The notes below the pieces were generated by a model that worked only from the letters and a program-made list of their open reading frames with translations, did no database searches and was not told the DNA's origin. This document shows, piece after piece, positions 36,063-47,475 of a DNA stretch of 64,000 nt. The position numbers and the translations under genes are program-made. Source of the DNA: Monocercomonoides exilis (Eukaryota; Preaxostyla; Oxymonadida; Polymastigidae); contig LSRY02000027.1 of the NCBI GenBank assembly GCA_001643675.2, forward strand, positions 67,001 through 131,000, given 5' to 3'. Within the stretch, counting starts at the first letter, position 1, and the number at the start of each line of letters is the position of its first letter.

Positions 36063-38725
36063 TTAGTTGTGTGACATTTCACTTGATGGCTGTGCAGGAA
36101 CGGAATTTAAAGGAAGGTGTGAAGCAGTTTGCTGTGCAAGTGAACGTGTTTGAGGAGGAGGAGGAGTCACTTCGTGTAATCCAAGAGATTCCTTTTCTTG
36201 TTGTGGTATTAATTTGAGTATTGAATTGAGAATGAGTGCGGATTCTCTTGCAAAGTCAATGGGGAATATTGACATGCAAGAATATCTAACTCTTGAATCT
36301 CCCTGGTAAGTGTCCTGTCTTGCTCGAATCCTCATTTCATATCTTAGGAACAGCCTTTCATTAATAGCAAGTTCATATCTCTCAGGTTCGTTGACCTGCA
36401 ACTGAGCCATGATTTCTGGCTTCTCTCCAATCAGCTCCTGTGCTTGGTTCCCGAACATGCTGACCCAAACACATCCTGTCGAGTCAGCCACATGTGAATT
36501 CACCAAATATCTTATCTGCGGCTGGAGTCCATCTTCTCCTTCCAGCACATCCGGATGCTTCGGACACGAGTTTCCAACAAGCTTTCTTCCGCATCCTTCT
36601 TTGGGACAAGCTGCGTATGTGATGTTGTCCTTCAGGAGATACACAGGCATCGCCAGCACGCTGAAAAGATCGTCTCTGCCTGGCTCTGTTCCTGCTCCTT
36701 CCGCCATCGCCTGCCGCAGCGTCGTGCGCGGAAGAGGCAGCCTGCCACCTGGTCCCATGCCTGTCCCAGGAAGCGCAGCAAACGCATTCGACGGGTTTCC
36801 ATCTCCCTCTTTGATGAGCTGCTCCAAGCTTTGTCGCCACCACAGGCGGAGCTGCTGGGGCAGTTGATGTCCTTCGTCATTCAGTTCGAATGTCGATCCA
36901 ATTCCAACAGTCAGCGTCTTCCCTTGGAACTCTCCCACACGCGCTGCCTTAATCGACAACGAATCACCGATGTTCGCAGACAGCTGCTCTGCTTCTTTTC
37001 CCCAAAATGTCACCTCAATCTTCTTCATCGAATGGTCTGCCACCCAAACAGATTTCTTTGAAAGTGGTGTCGATGACCTTTTTGACTGAATCGGTCTCAG
37101 CTCGTCTTCCTCAACGATAATCCCGCACACATCCACTGTGTTTCCAACAGCCACTTTCTCCAGCTGTGCAATGTTGTCTATGAAGTCCCACTTCATCATT
37201 AAGATGTGGGGGTCGTCGCCAAGAATCATCGCTTCTCCGCCTTCTCCGCTCACTTTGACGCGCTGCGAGGAGCCTTCTGTCGCAGGCAGCGGAACAACCA
37301 CAGAGTCTGTGTCAAGTGTTATCTCCACCTCAAAGCGGCAGAACTGTTTGTTGGCTGACCGCACACGCCCCTTGTGAATGAAGTATACTCCACCCTTTTG
37401 AATGATCGGGCCAAACTTGTCGACAGCGTCGTTGAACATCACAATACGCGTCTCTCCGCCGAACTCGTCGAGAATGTCGCACGAAAGCAGCTTTCCTTTC
37501 TCTTCTCTTTCCATCCCGTCGGAGTCTCGCTGCATCCGCCCTCTGCCTCCGCGGTTGAACTCTTTGATGTCTGGCCGCACAGTCACACGCGCCTTGATGC
37601 ACCAGTTCCGAGTGCTGTAGGGCGACAGCGAGGCAATTGGCATGACTTGTATTTGCCCAGTTTCTGTTGTCGGAAGCAATGAAAGCTGTCGAAGTGCCTC
37701 TGCATTTATAAAAAAACAAAGAGAAATAAATTGAAATATCACAAAAGAATGATTCAATAAGCAAAAATAACTCTAAATGAAATGTGAGTGAATCACACCA
37801 TCAATTTGTGGCTGAAATTGTGATTGAGGAGCTTGTTGAAGTTGTTGTTGTGGTTGAATCTGTGGTTGTGGTGGTTGCTGTTGATAGCTCTGAAGACGAG
37901 TTGCTGTTGGTTGGGGTGAAGCAGATGATTGTGGTAGCTGTGCCATTTGTCCTGATTGCTGTGCTTCAGATGGATTGAGGGCTAAAGGAGATGGATGAGG
38001 TGGAGAAGGAGCGGCTGTTTGAGGCTATATTTATAAAAAATAATAGTATCGCGTATGTTGACAATAAAAAATTAACGAAAAAGTTACTAAATTATAAATA
38101 CATACAGCGCCTGAAGTTGAAGCAGGACTCTCAGTCGTCTTTTTTGGCTTTCCATATCTGTCTGGGTTTCCAATTCTTTGAGGATAATTTTGTTGTACTA
38201 ATATGTAGTCTGATACAAAAACAGTTCTAGAACAATCGCAATATGCAATTAAATTAAAAAGCTTTTTTTGAATTCAATAAAAAATGAAAAAGCATACAAT
38301 TGACCCTGATAATTTCCAGGCGTAAAATGTGTGAGCTGAATGATAGAATACATTTTTAATGAATTTTTGATTAACTCTTCACTTTTGTCTCCAGAAATAA
38401 TTGCTGGAAGTACACTTACACCATCAGAAATGTAAAGTCTGAAATTTCGACAGATCAAAGGAATAATTATGTAAAATGAAAATAAATTTGACTTCTTACG
38501 AAGTGCATCAAACCTTATAGGCTTTTTCTCCCCGGGTTTGAGTTCTGGTGGATTTGAAACAACTACAGAGAGTTATAAAACATGTTTTTTCGAAATTTAA
38601 ATATGAAAAAGTTTTTCAAGCAATTTTAACTTCAAAAAGTTAAAAATATACAAACCTTGTAAAACAGGGTTATCAACTTTTAATTGATTTGCAATGCGAG
38701 GTATTGCATTCGAAGTTAAACTCAT
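36063..38725 (-). CDS. RPA1: Replication protein A large subunit (RPA1), 747 aa, 6 exons
   Basis: Exons 38725-38656, 38562-38514, 38438-38298, 38226-38106, 38024-37799 and 37699-36063 join in phase (2,244 nt, TAA stop). Exons 1-4 encode the RPA70N OB fold (PIRLYISDGVSVLPAIISGD). Exon 5 is a Gln/Pro-rich linker. The last exon carries OB folds A, B and C: PIASLSPYSTRNWCIKARVT, FNDAVDKFGPIIQKGGVYFI, ANKQFCRFEVEITLD, then the C domain with a zinc-binding insert CPKEGCGRKL...CPKH (Cys-Cys-Cys-His, shorter than the usual CxxxxC-CxxC ribbon), and TGCVWVSMFGNQAQELIG. RPA coats single-stranded DNA in replication, repair and checkpoint signalling. The linker has more Gln than usual. No RPA2 or RPA3 is in the window. 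Confidence 0.94.
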
Positions 38726-38939
38726 AATAGATCCAAAAATATTTAGTGTGGGTATGCACCAACTACTATTTAAAAAATTAATCCAACATATAAAATTCTT
38801 TTATAAGTCAAAAGGAAGTGAAAAAGAAGTGAAAAAGAAGTAGAGACAGTAGATTAAATTATTTCATCATAACAAACAAAATATTCACTCACATTTTTAA
38901 AGAAAATTTTTATTAAAGAAATATTATTTCAATTTAATT

Positions 38940-39943
38940 TTAGAAGAAAGCAACCGACTCTGTTGCCGGTTGTGAGGAATTCATTGGGCTGCCTTCAGCT
39001 GGAGCTCTTGACGTGACGGATTCCTTGTCTTTTATTCCCAACCCTGAACCGTACATGCTTGAATTTGCAGTTGCGACAAATGATGAATTGACAGTATTCG
39101 ATTTCGATGCGTGTGTATCATAAACTGCACCTTCTCCTGCTTTTGGATAGCTTTTTCCAATTTCTTCATCGTTCTTCAATCTTTTGAACAACTCGAACAT
39201 CAAAAATGAGCCTAAAACGCATGTAATGCTTTGCCAAAAGTATAATATCATCATGCTATTTCTTTGATACGTAGTAGTATATTCGCCAGCAAATGTCGAG
39301 ATCAGAGTTATGAATCGCACGAAATGATATACACAAATTAGACCTTATACAAGCAATATAGGGGAAATAACAAATGTTACTGAAAAGAAGAACATTATAT
39401 GCAGCAAACTTTGTGCTAAGAAAAAGTGTTTCTTCTTTGCCAACAATCCTATGAGACACAAAATACTTCCGGCAGCTGGAAACAGAAAATATAGAAAGAT
39501 AAAAGAAAGATTAATGTATATTTATTCAAAATATTGGGAAGTGTACAAACAATAAACGATAAAGATGATAAGATCTGCTGTTTGAGTAAAGTGATAGTAA
39601 GATGGATACATTGCTGAAGAAATGATATTAAACACAAGCAGCCATATTGCTTTTTGATATTAAATATTGTTAAAATTATAAAAAGAAGAGATCTAATGAA
39701 AAGCAAAGCACACTATAAACGCCTGTTGCGATCGCTTCAATCATCTTTCCGATGCCAAGCCATTTTGGTGTTGTTTCATATTTTTTGAATGCGATAATGT
39801 AAAAAATCATCACAGCGACACATGCGAGGTACAAAAGCATTTCCATAACTGCATCTGCCGTTAGAATTCCTTCCAACTATCATCAAATAATCATTATTTC
39901 AATTAATTATTTTTTGTTATCACACCTCTTTAATCGAAATCAT
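38940..39943 (-). pseudogene. Multi-pass membrane protein gene with an in-frame TAA, unknown family
   Basis: Exons 39943-39926, 39876-39714, 39649-39551 and 39475-38940 join in phase (816 nt). They begin MISIKE and then alternate hydrophobic segments (MLLYLACVAVMIFYIIAF; WLLVFNIISSAMY; DLIIFIVYSAGSILCLIGLL; LLHIMFFFSVTFVISPILL; later ILYFWQSITCVLGSFLMF). That gives about six membrane spans and a Ser/Ala-rich cytosolic tail of about 80 residues. A TAA at 39347-39345 interrupts the frame after ISPILLV. The reading frame on both sides is otherwise open and membrane-like (VRFITLISTFAGEY follows). I find no GT-AG intron that removes it in phase. Nonsense mutation, base-calling error, a non-canonical intron or readthrough are all possible. 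I do not recognise the family. Confidence 0.5.
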
Positions 39944-40259
39944 CGATAAAAGTTTAACTCTGAAAAATATGCAAACAAAATAAGATTTGCAATTTACATG
40001 AAATATACGTTAAATGGAAAAAAATATAAGAAGGTCAGAAAATTATAATAATAAATTAATGAATGAACAAAGAGTTCTAATAACAACATCATACAATCCA
40101 CAAATGACTATATTATGGCATAAATGATCTCAAGGTTTTTTGAAAATAAATAAAATTGAATATTAATGGCTAATAATTATCAAATTATTCATTTCTGATG
40201 TTATTTTGAAAAACCATTACAAAATTTAAGTGTCTGGTTCATTGAATATTGAAAAGTTC
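39944..40259. other. Divergent intergenic region
   Basis: It separates the divergent starts of the membrane-protein gene (-) and the DPYD-like gene (+), so it should hold both promoters. AT-rich; no distinct element recognised. Confidence 0.5.
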
Positions 40260-43200
40260 ATGAGTAAAACTGATATAAGTGGAGCTGTTCCACAAACAGT
40301 AAAAAGACCAATGTGCTTTAGGCCAACGTCTTGTAAAAGTCAAGTTGAATGCTATTTACATCGAGGGATTGCGTCTTCTGTGTGTATTCTAAATATTTTA
40401 TCGTTTATTGTTGTTGTTTTGGCTTTACAATTTTTGATAAAAGGCAACTGAATTAAACAAGGATTTTAAGTGTGTTAAAAGAAGATTTACAGTAAATGAA
40501 GCAATACGTGAAGCACAAAGATGCCTTAAATGTGTCGATTCTCCATGCCAGGCTTCATGTCCAACTCAGCTTGATATCAGAACATTTAATCATGCCATCT
40601 CCGAGGGTAATTTTTATCTTGCTGCAAAAATTCTTTTTACGCATAATCCTCTTGCATGGACATGTGGACTCCTTTGCCCAAATTTTGATGGATGTAGAGG
40701 CTCATGCTCCCTGACAGATACTGCAATTGGACCTTTGGATATTGGAGAGCTTCATTGCGTTGCTTGTGAAGCTTTCATGAGGATGAATCTTCCTCAAATT
40801 AGAGATCCATCAATAATTTCACAACCATATCACAAAGCAAAGATTGCTTTGATTGGAGCAGGGCCGGCTTCGTTATCATGTGCAACTTACTTGGCAAGAT
40901 TGGGCTACACAGAAATTACAATATTTGAGAAGACAGAATCTCCTGGTGGAACGCCGTTAAATGAGATTCCTGAATTTCGTATTCCTTCATATGTCACAAA
41001 ATTTGAGGTGAAACTTCTTCAAGATTTAGGTGTAAATTTTAAATTTGGTAAAGTATTTGGAAAAGACATTACTGTGCATTCCCTTAAATCAGAAGGATTT
41101 GATGTTATTTTTATTGGAATCGGTTTGCCTGAAGCACAGATGATGAATCCATTTACAACTCATTTGGATGCTTGCAATCTTTGGAACAGCAAAACGTTTC
41201 TTGGTGCAGTTGCAACAGCATCAAAGCCTGATCTTGCTAAAAAAACAGCCTTGGATCTTCCAAATTTGAAAGGACATGTTGTTGTGTGTGGAGCCGGAGA
41301 TGTTGCAGCTGATTGCTGCCAAGCTGCATATCGATGTGGAGCTGATGCTGTGTCTATTGTATTCAGAAGAGGAACAGTGGATATGCGGATGAATCCAGAT
41401 GAAATAGACAGGCTGAGAAGTGCAAAGGTGGAGTTTGTGCCATGCTGCTCTCCGGTTGACATTATAATGGACGAGTCTGGCCAAAAGGCGAGTGGATTAG
41501 TCTGCGAAGTGATGAGGAAAATTCCAGGAACTGAGAAATATGAAAAAGACAACGACCAAAAGCGGATCATCTTCTGCGACCATCTTATCTCTGCTTTTGG
41601 GTCAACTTTAGGAATGGTTCCTGATTCATCGTTCGAGAAGATGCTGAAAGGTGGAAGAATAGAAATTAATCCAGAAACTGGTGAGACTTCAGTTGAAGGA
41701 GTCTTTGCAGGTGGAGATTGTGTCGGTTCAGGAACAATTGTTGCTGCTGTGAATGATGGAAAAATTGCTGCATGGGGTATCCATCGTCGGTTGGCACAGC
41801 TGATAAGTGACATTTCTGTGCCTATTCAACCAACTGAAGTGCCTTCTTTCATGACACAAGTCGATCTTGTAGATACTTCTGTTGATGTTGGAGGACTTCA
41901 ATTACTAAATCCATTTGGCATTGCAGCTGGCCCTTCAACTGAATGTGCTCCAATGATCAAACGTGCATTCAAAGCAGGATTTGGTTTTGCAATAACCAAA
42001 ACTATTCTAGCTGAAGGTGACGAAGAGGGAGAGGTTGAACGAGGAGAAGGGAGTGGGAATCGATGGAGGGTTGAAAACAGAACACCACGAATAGCAGGCG
42101 ATGTTGACAGTGAAACATATATGAACATTGAACTCGAATCTGAGCGCACTATCAAATATTGGGAAACGGAAATACCGAAAATAAAAGCTGAGTATCCAAA
42201 GCACATTTTGATCGCATCAATTCGCTCAAAAGGAAGTGTTGCCAGTTGGATTTCTTTGGCTCAGCGGATGGAGGCAGCTGGTGTTGATGCCCTTCAACTA
42301 AACATCCACCCGTCTTCATCTCCATCTCTGCGCGGCAAGCCGCTTCCTTCTCTCATCATGGACATCCTGAATGCTTTGCACTATGCTGTTTCGATTCCTC
42401 TCTTTCCTAAGATCGGTTGTGGGGCAGTTGGTGGTGGAGGTGCTGAATCTCCCATTATGCCGCTTGCAAAGGCGTGTATCTACGGTTCGGCAGATGGGAT
42501 TGCAGCTGTGCACAGCATGGCAGCAATGCCTCCTCTTTTCGCAGACGGCGAACCTTTGCTGAATGTTGGTGGTAGCACCACATTTGCCTCTTTGACTGGA
42601 AGAGGGATGAGGCCATTTGCACTGGCGTCAATTGCCACTATTGCATCACAGTTTCCGTTTGCGCAGATAATTGCATCTGGTGGTGCTGAGAACTCTCTGA
42701 GCGCATGGCAGTTCATTCAGTGCGGTGCACGGGCTGTATCGTTCAGCTCAGCAATCTTTTCCAGAGGCTTTTCGCTTCTCATTTCTGAATTGCTGCCCGG
42801 ACTGCGCTGGCTGCTGTATGCACGCGGTGACTCTGAGATGAGACTGTGGAAGTCTTTTGTGCCTCCAGCGCTTTTTGATGAAGAACGGAAATTCTGCAGC
42901 AGACGTACATTCGGACCTTTTGCAAAGGAGATGAAAAAAACAGAAATTGAGGCAGTTCTGGCTGCTCCTCTTCCTGTGGAATATCCAGAATACGACAAAT
43001 ACTTGCAATCTTCAAAAGTGAAAGACCAATATGAAGAGACTGCATCTTCATCAAATTCTGCTTCTGCTTCTGCTTCATCTTCCTCATCCAGCTCATCCGC
43101 ATTGTCCACTTCATCCATTCCATCTGTGAGAGAATCCCTCCCATCCACTTCATCATCTGTTGACGGTGTTGTGTCCTCTTGTCTTGCTTCTCTTGTGCCA

Positions 43201-43419
43201 TACTCCTCTCTCAGCCCAGCTATCAAAGTCATCTCAACCATCGATACAGACATGTGCCTTGGATGTGGACGGTGTCAAGTTGCATGTTTTGATGCAGGCT
43301 ATGCGTGCATCGTGTTTGACAAGACCACTCGACTGCCAAAAGTCACTCCAATGTGCCATGGATGCGGATTGTGTGCTTCGGTGTGCCCTGCAAAATGTAT
43401 CCAGATGAAAGCAAAGTAG
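40260..43419 (+). CDS. Dihydropyrimidine dehydrogenase-like flavoprotein, 1,025 aa
   Basis: Exon 1 40260-40379 and exon 2 40462-43419 (82-bp intron, phase 0) give 1,025 aa, the same length as human DPD, with a TAG stop. Domain order matches DPD. N-terminal Fe-S segment: RCLKCVDSPCQASCPTQLD about 61, then CGLLCPNFDGCRGSC about 109. FAD/NADPH half of GltD type: IALIGAGPASLSCATYLARLG, VVVCGAGDVAADCCQAAYRCG, GVFAGGDCVGSG. FMN-binding dihydroorotate-dehydrogenase-like barrel: GLQLLNPFGIAAGPST, MNIELESE, ALQLNIHPS, IIASGGAENSLSAWQFIQCGA. Two C-terminal 4Fe-4S motifs: CLGCGRCQVAC about 972 and CHGCGLCASVCP. A Ser-rich insert (about 865-895) precedes them. In true DPD the enzyme reduces uracil and thymine with NADPH. 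Here the pyrimidine loop is altered: the NLSCPHG motif with catalytic Cys reads NIHPSSS. Electron-transfer parts look intact, so the substrate may differ. I therefore leave the symbol blank. Confidence 0.88.
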
Positions 43420-43936
43420 AACTCTTCAATCAATTCATTTTCTATGTATATCACATCACAAGTTAAAAAGCTGTTTATGCATTTCATTTTCTGTTGTGTT
43501 GCTGCATTTTTGTTCTCCATCGGACAAAGTCACATCATCTTCATACATTTACAAAGTTTTTTATTCTTTTTGGAGCACAAGATAAAAAACCATGAAAAAT
43601 AGAAAAGAAAACGAAAGATAGAATAACTGCAATAAAACAATTTTTGAAATAAAAATTAAACTTAATAAAATAAAATTTTATAAAAAACACCTCAATGATA
43701 ATAATTAATGCTAACAAACAAAAACAAGCCATTTATCAGAAAATAAAAGCAAAAATTATAAAAACTAATTCTTTTAACAAAAATAAAATGAAATCATCAA
43801 ATTCCATTCTACACTCATTAGATTTTGAAAGTTTTAGTTGCTATTGCGCTGATGATAGAATGAAGATTCTGCATATATTATCAAAGAAAAAGATAATATT
43901 AGTCAAGAATAAACGTCAATATTATTCTCTATTTCA
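43420..43936. other. Intergenic region between convergent genes
   Basis: AT-rich 3' flanks of the DPYD-like gene (+) and the RBR ligase (-). The open frame beginning at 43695 (+) is antisense to the RBR gene's end and has noncoding composition. Confidence 0.5.
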
Positions 43937-46265
43937 TCAAAACACAGCAAATGAAAATAAAAAATCTTCACAATTATTCACTCCTTGTATTCTCTCACAA
44001 AACATTTTGCACACTTTTTTTGTTACTGAGACCACACTTGCAAGCTCATGAGCGTTTTCTTCTGTAACTCTATTTTGTATTAATCTTTCTATTTCTTTCG
44101 CTTCTGCCTCCAAATCTCTCAAATTAAATTCCAGAAGATCTTTCTCGTTGAACGAGTAAAGGAAGAACACCAATATGCACGAATACTTCAGAACAGAGAG
44201 AGAATGAAGCAAAAGTGATTGTGCTTCAGAGATCACGCTTGATGTTGATGATGCTGCTTTGCTGCTGGAGCTTGGTGCTAACTGTAACCCAGTTTGATTA
44301 TATTTCATTGTGCCTTTCACTCGCGTTAACCATTCACTAAATTTCAATTGTTTGTCTACCAAACTCTGATTGAAGTCTAAGCGAAGATCTTCACCTCGAA
44401 ACGCATTCAACTCTTCTTGTGTTAGAGGACGACAATTCTCAACTCCTTGGTTTTTTGTGTTATTTATTCAGCAATTTTAATTGAGTACCAGTAAATTAAA
44501 TGTTGCAACAAAATAAATTTTATTAACAGTTTTGAAGCAACGAATCAATAAAGAAAGATTAAAAGAATTCAAATGTTAAGTAAAACTTGCTTTTATGTTT
44601 CCAACATTATAAACAGCAGCAAACTGTGCGTTAAATAATCTCCAAGACAAATCCAGCAGAATTGGTGTTTGCATTGTGAGCAGGTCATGTGGTTACATCC
44701 CTGATTCTTTTGAATTGGCTTTTTACATCTGACAACAGCAAATTGTGCATTGAAAGAGGTCAATATAGAAATATGAATAATTATTTTCGGAAGATAAAAA
44801 TAAAAATTGGTTAAAAAAGAAAAATGTTATGCATCATGAAATTTAGTAACAATTCATAAAAAGGACAAATTGCTTATTCATTATGCATTTCCAAAATTGA
44901 AACTTTGTCATTCATTAAAGTATAAAACACAAAATTTCAGAAAAAAACTGTTATTCATACTTTGGACAAGGTTTAGTATTGTGATAGATCCATGTTGAAG
45001 ACATAGCTTCACCGCTTGTCGCAATGTTCCACTTTTCGATCATTTCGCACGTGGCTGGGAAATGTGCTTCTTTGCCACATTTGAAACTGAGATTCATTCA
45101 AAATCACAGATAAATTAAAGAATACAATGTTCAACATATTTCAAAAAGTATTGGTTGTTTGAGTTAATAACAAGTTCATAAAATAATGCGATAAAAAAAT
45201 AACATCTATGAAAATAATGATGTACAGGACAGCACACCAATATATTGTGCCACAACGACAAGTGACATCTTCATCGAACGATTCCTTGACAGCCACCCAT
45301 TCGCAGTTTGGTGATGGACACCATCTCATTTTTGGCTGCTCATCAATAAAAGAGTTCTGAAGGTGCATCCAATATGTTGATTCTGATTTAGCTTTCGTAT
45401 TACCAAAAAACAAACAGAAATAAGTTCAAAATGTTACCAAAACATATAACAAAAATGAAAAATAAAAAGTGGTTCACACATTTTCAAATTAAACAACTTG
45501 TTATGTGTTTCAACAAAATTTAAAAAAGTACAATGGAGAATATTTTCTAGCATACAATTCAATAATTTTGTAAACAAGCTTGGATAAACTCTAATTTTGC
45601 AACTTCCTTCGGGGCATGAAGTGATGAGGCAAGATTTTCCTTGAGATATACGACTTTTCAAATATGATTCCATACAAGATATGCAAAATGTGTGTTGACA
45701 TGGAAGTCTACATTCTTTTGAAAAAACCAATATGTGATGAATCTTTTGTTTTCTCATTAAAAAGCAAACCTTCTCCAGATGTTATAGTTTCGTAACATAT
45801 TTCGCATACGCTTTCCTCTTCAGATAAATCTTTTGCTTTTTTTGGAAACGGCATAACCCCACATGACGAAAAGCATTTTCGTGGTTGATCAGTAAGATCA
45901 TTAAGAAGTTTATCTTTGTTCCATCTTTATATGAGTGTAATTCTAATTTAACTATAAAATGTTGGAACTATTTTATCAAACCTATATTGGATTAGCATCA
46001 GTAAAATTTCATCTTGATTTTTATCAAGAATTTTTGACAAAATATTTACTTGCTCCAAAATTTGTTTTTGAATATCATTTCTTTTTATGAATTTGTATGT
46101 GGCTAATTCTTGTTGAGTTTCAATGATTTTTTCTGAAGGTTCAGTTTCAAATTCTTCTTCTTCTTCTTCATATTCCAAAATAATTTCATATTCTGTCGAG
46201 TCATCCTCACAACAGTTTTCAGAACTAATCATAACTTTTTCCGTAATATCTAATTCAGTAATAAC
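43937..46265 (-). CDS. Ariadne-type RBR E3 ubiquitin ligase, about 496 aa plus an unresolved first exon
   Basis: Exons 46265-45982, 45924-45770, 45714-45556, 45391-45238, 45086-44961, 44728-44625 and 44445-43937 join in phase (1,491 nt, TGA stop). An acidic N terminus is followed by [12 protein letters not shown], typical of ariadnes. RING1 begins CEICYE and continues [33 protein letters not shown] and [24 protein letters not shown]2: [19 protein letters not shown], with the catalytic Cys in CNHMTC, then [13 protein letters not shown]. An ariadne domain closes it ([18 protein letters not shown]-like [10 protein letters not shown]). RBR ligases take ubiquitin from E2 onto the RING2 Cys; ariadnes also work with neddylated cullin ligases. 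The first exon is not found: the ATG at 46331 would add a hydrophobic stretch that reads like an intron ending TTTCCTCAG. The 5' end faces the tRNA gene 100-160 bp away. Confidence 0.88.
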
Positions 46266-46429
46266 CTGAGGAAAAAAAATGATACAAGACAACAAAATCA
46301 AAATTAATTTTATTATGGAAAAATGAATCATCTTTTCATTTGTTCAATTTCTTAATCAGCCGATAAAAAACAATTCTTCCCTATACGAAAGACCAAAAAA
46401 AAAGTTCATTGCCAAAAGTTAAAAACAGC

Positions 46430-46501
46430 GGGCTTGTCCGGGAATCGAACCCGGGACCTCTTGCACCCTAAGCAAGAATCATACCACTAGACCAACAAGC
46501 C
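46430..46501 (-). tRNA. tRNA-Pro (anticodon AGG)
   Basis: 72 nt without an intron. The acceptor stem GGCTTGT pairs with ACAAGCC and the discriminator is C. The A box (TGGTCTAGTGG), the B box (GGTTCGAATCC) and the anticodon loop TTAGGGT with AGG are all clear, and the sequence closely matches eukaryotic tRNA-Pro(AGG). A TTTTT tract about five bases after the 3' end is a good RNA polymerase III terminator. The transposon train starts a few bases upstream of its 5' end. Confidence 0.96.
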
Positions 46502-46506
46502 GATGG

Positions 46507-47475
46507 ATAGTAGAACTTGTTCGAATTTTCCCTGCCGCACCAAATTGATTGAAGAAATTCGAATTTAGTCTGACTTTTTGAATGTGACTCAATCTCATCG
46601 TATGTTCCTAAATCTCTTTATGGTCGAAATAGTTATTTTTTTGATCACAACTTTTGATCACACATTTTTTTCTGTTTTCCTTTCTAATACTACTAGAACA
46701 TATTCGTCGTTGATATTTTGATATATTGTAGTGTTATTAATAATTTTCGCATGTGCAACCGATTTATTAATTATTTTCAAGTTTGATTCAGTTTTTTTGT
46801 AAACTTGTTGTTTCGGTTTTTTGTGTTAACAAGTTTTATTTTTAAAGTTAATCAAACTGTAATCAATTCCCATTTACATGTCAAAAGAATTTATAATCTA
46901 AAAACTGATGAGTTTTTGATTTTTGTTAAGATTCGACGATTTTTTGGTTTTCATTGTTGTTGTTTGTTATTAATTCAACACTTTAAAGAAATTTTTTATA
47001 TTTTTGATAATAAATTAAATGAAAAATCAATGTTTAATTTTGTTTTTTGTTATTTTATTCTTTTTCAACTTTTTTTCAGGAATTATAAAAAACAACAAAC
47101 ACTTAAAGAAAAAAGAAAATGTGAAATGAAACACTCGAAAACGAATCAATATTATGCAATAATGTTGTTTTTATGAAAAAATTTAAATTATTTCATTTTC
47201 CTCAAATGTTTTTTTATGATTTTGTTATTTTCAAAAAGTTTCAGCAAAATAAATATCTAAACATTTTTTCATTTTGTTATAAATACAAATTAATAAAAAA
47301 GTGTTTCATTTTTATAATAAATAAATCAATAAACTTTAATCGATCACAACTCCCAGAATAATAAGAAATGAATGTGATTTAATCATATCGGTACTGAGTC
47401 AATCTTATTGGAACGAGATCGTTCTCGTACTAATAAGTGAAAGTTAATGCGATATAACTCAGTGAATTCGAATAA
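46507..47475 (-). mobile_element. Harbinger-related relic (unit 0 of the train)
   Basis: It begins with TAGTAGAACTTGTTCGAATT, the terminal sequence shared by the Harbinger units that follow, and ends at the junction AAGTTCTAGTAG. A second terminus-like sequence (CTAGAACATATTCG) lies at about 46693. There is no transposase frame; the small open frames inside are AT-rich noise. I read it as one or two decayed or deleted elements. Strand is assumed from the neighbouring units. Confidence 0.55.

Noticed and set aside
43695-44051. + strand open frame near the DPYD 3' end
   Set aside because: It overlaps the ariadne domain of the RBR gene on the opposite strand and has noncoding composition.
46266-46331. 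N-terminal signal peptide on the RBR ligase from the ATG at 46331
   Set aside because: The stretch is T-rich and ends TTTCCTCAG before a valine codon in frame, so it reads as an intron end. A secreted ariadne ligase would make no sense.
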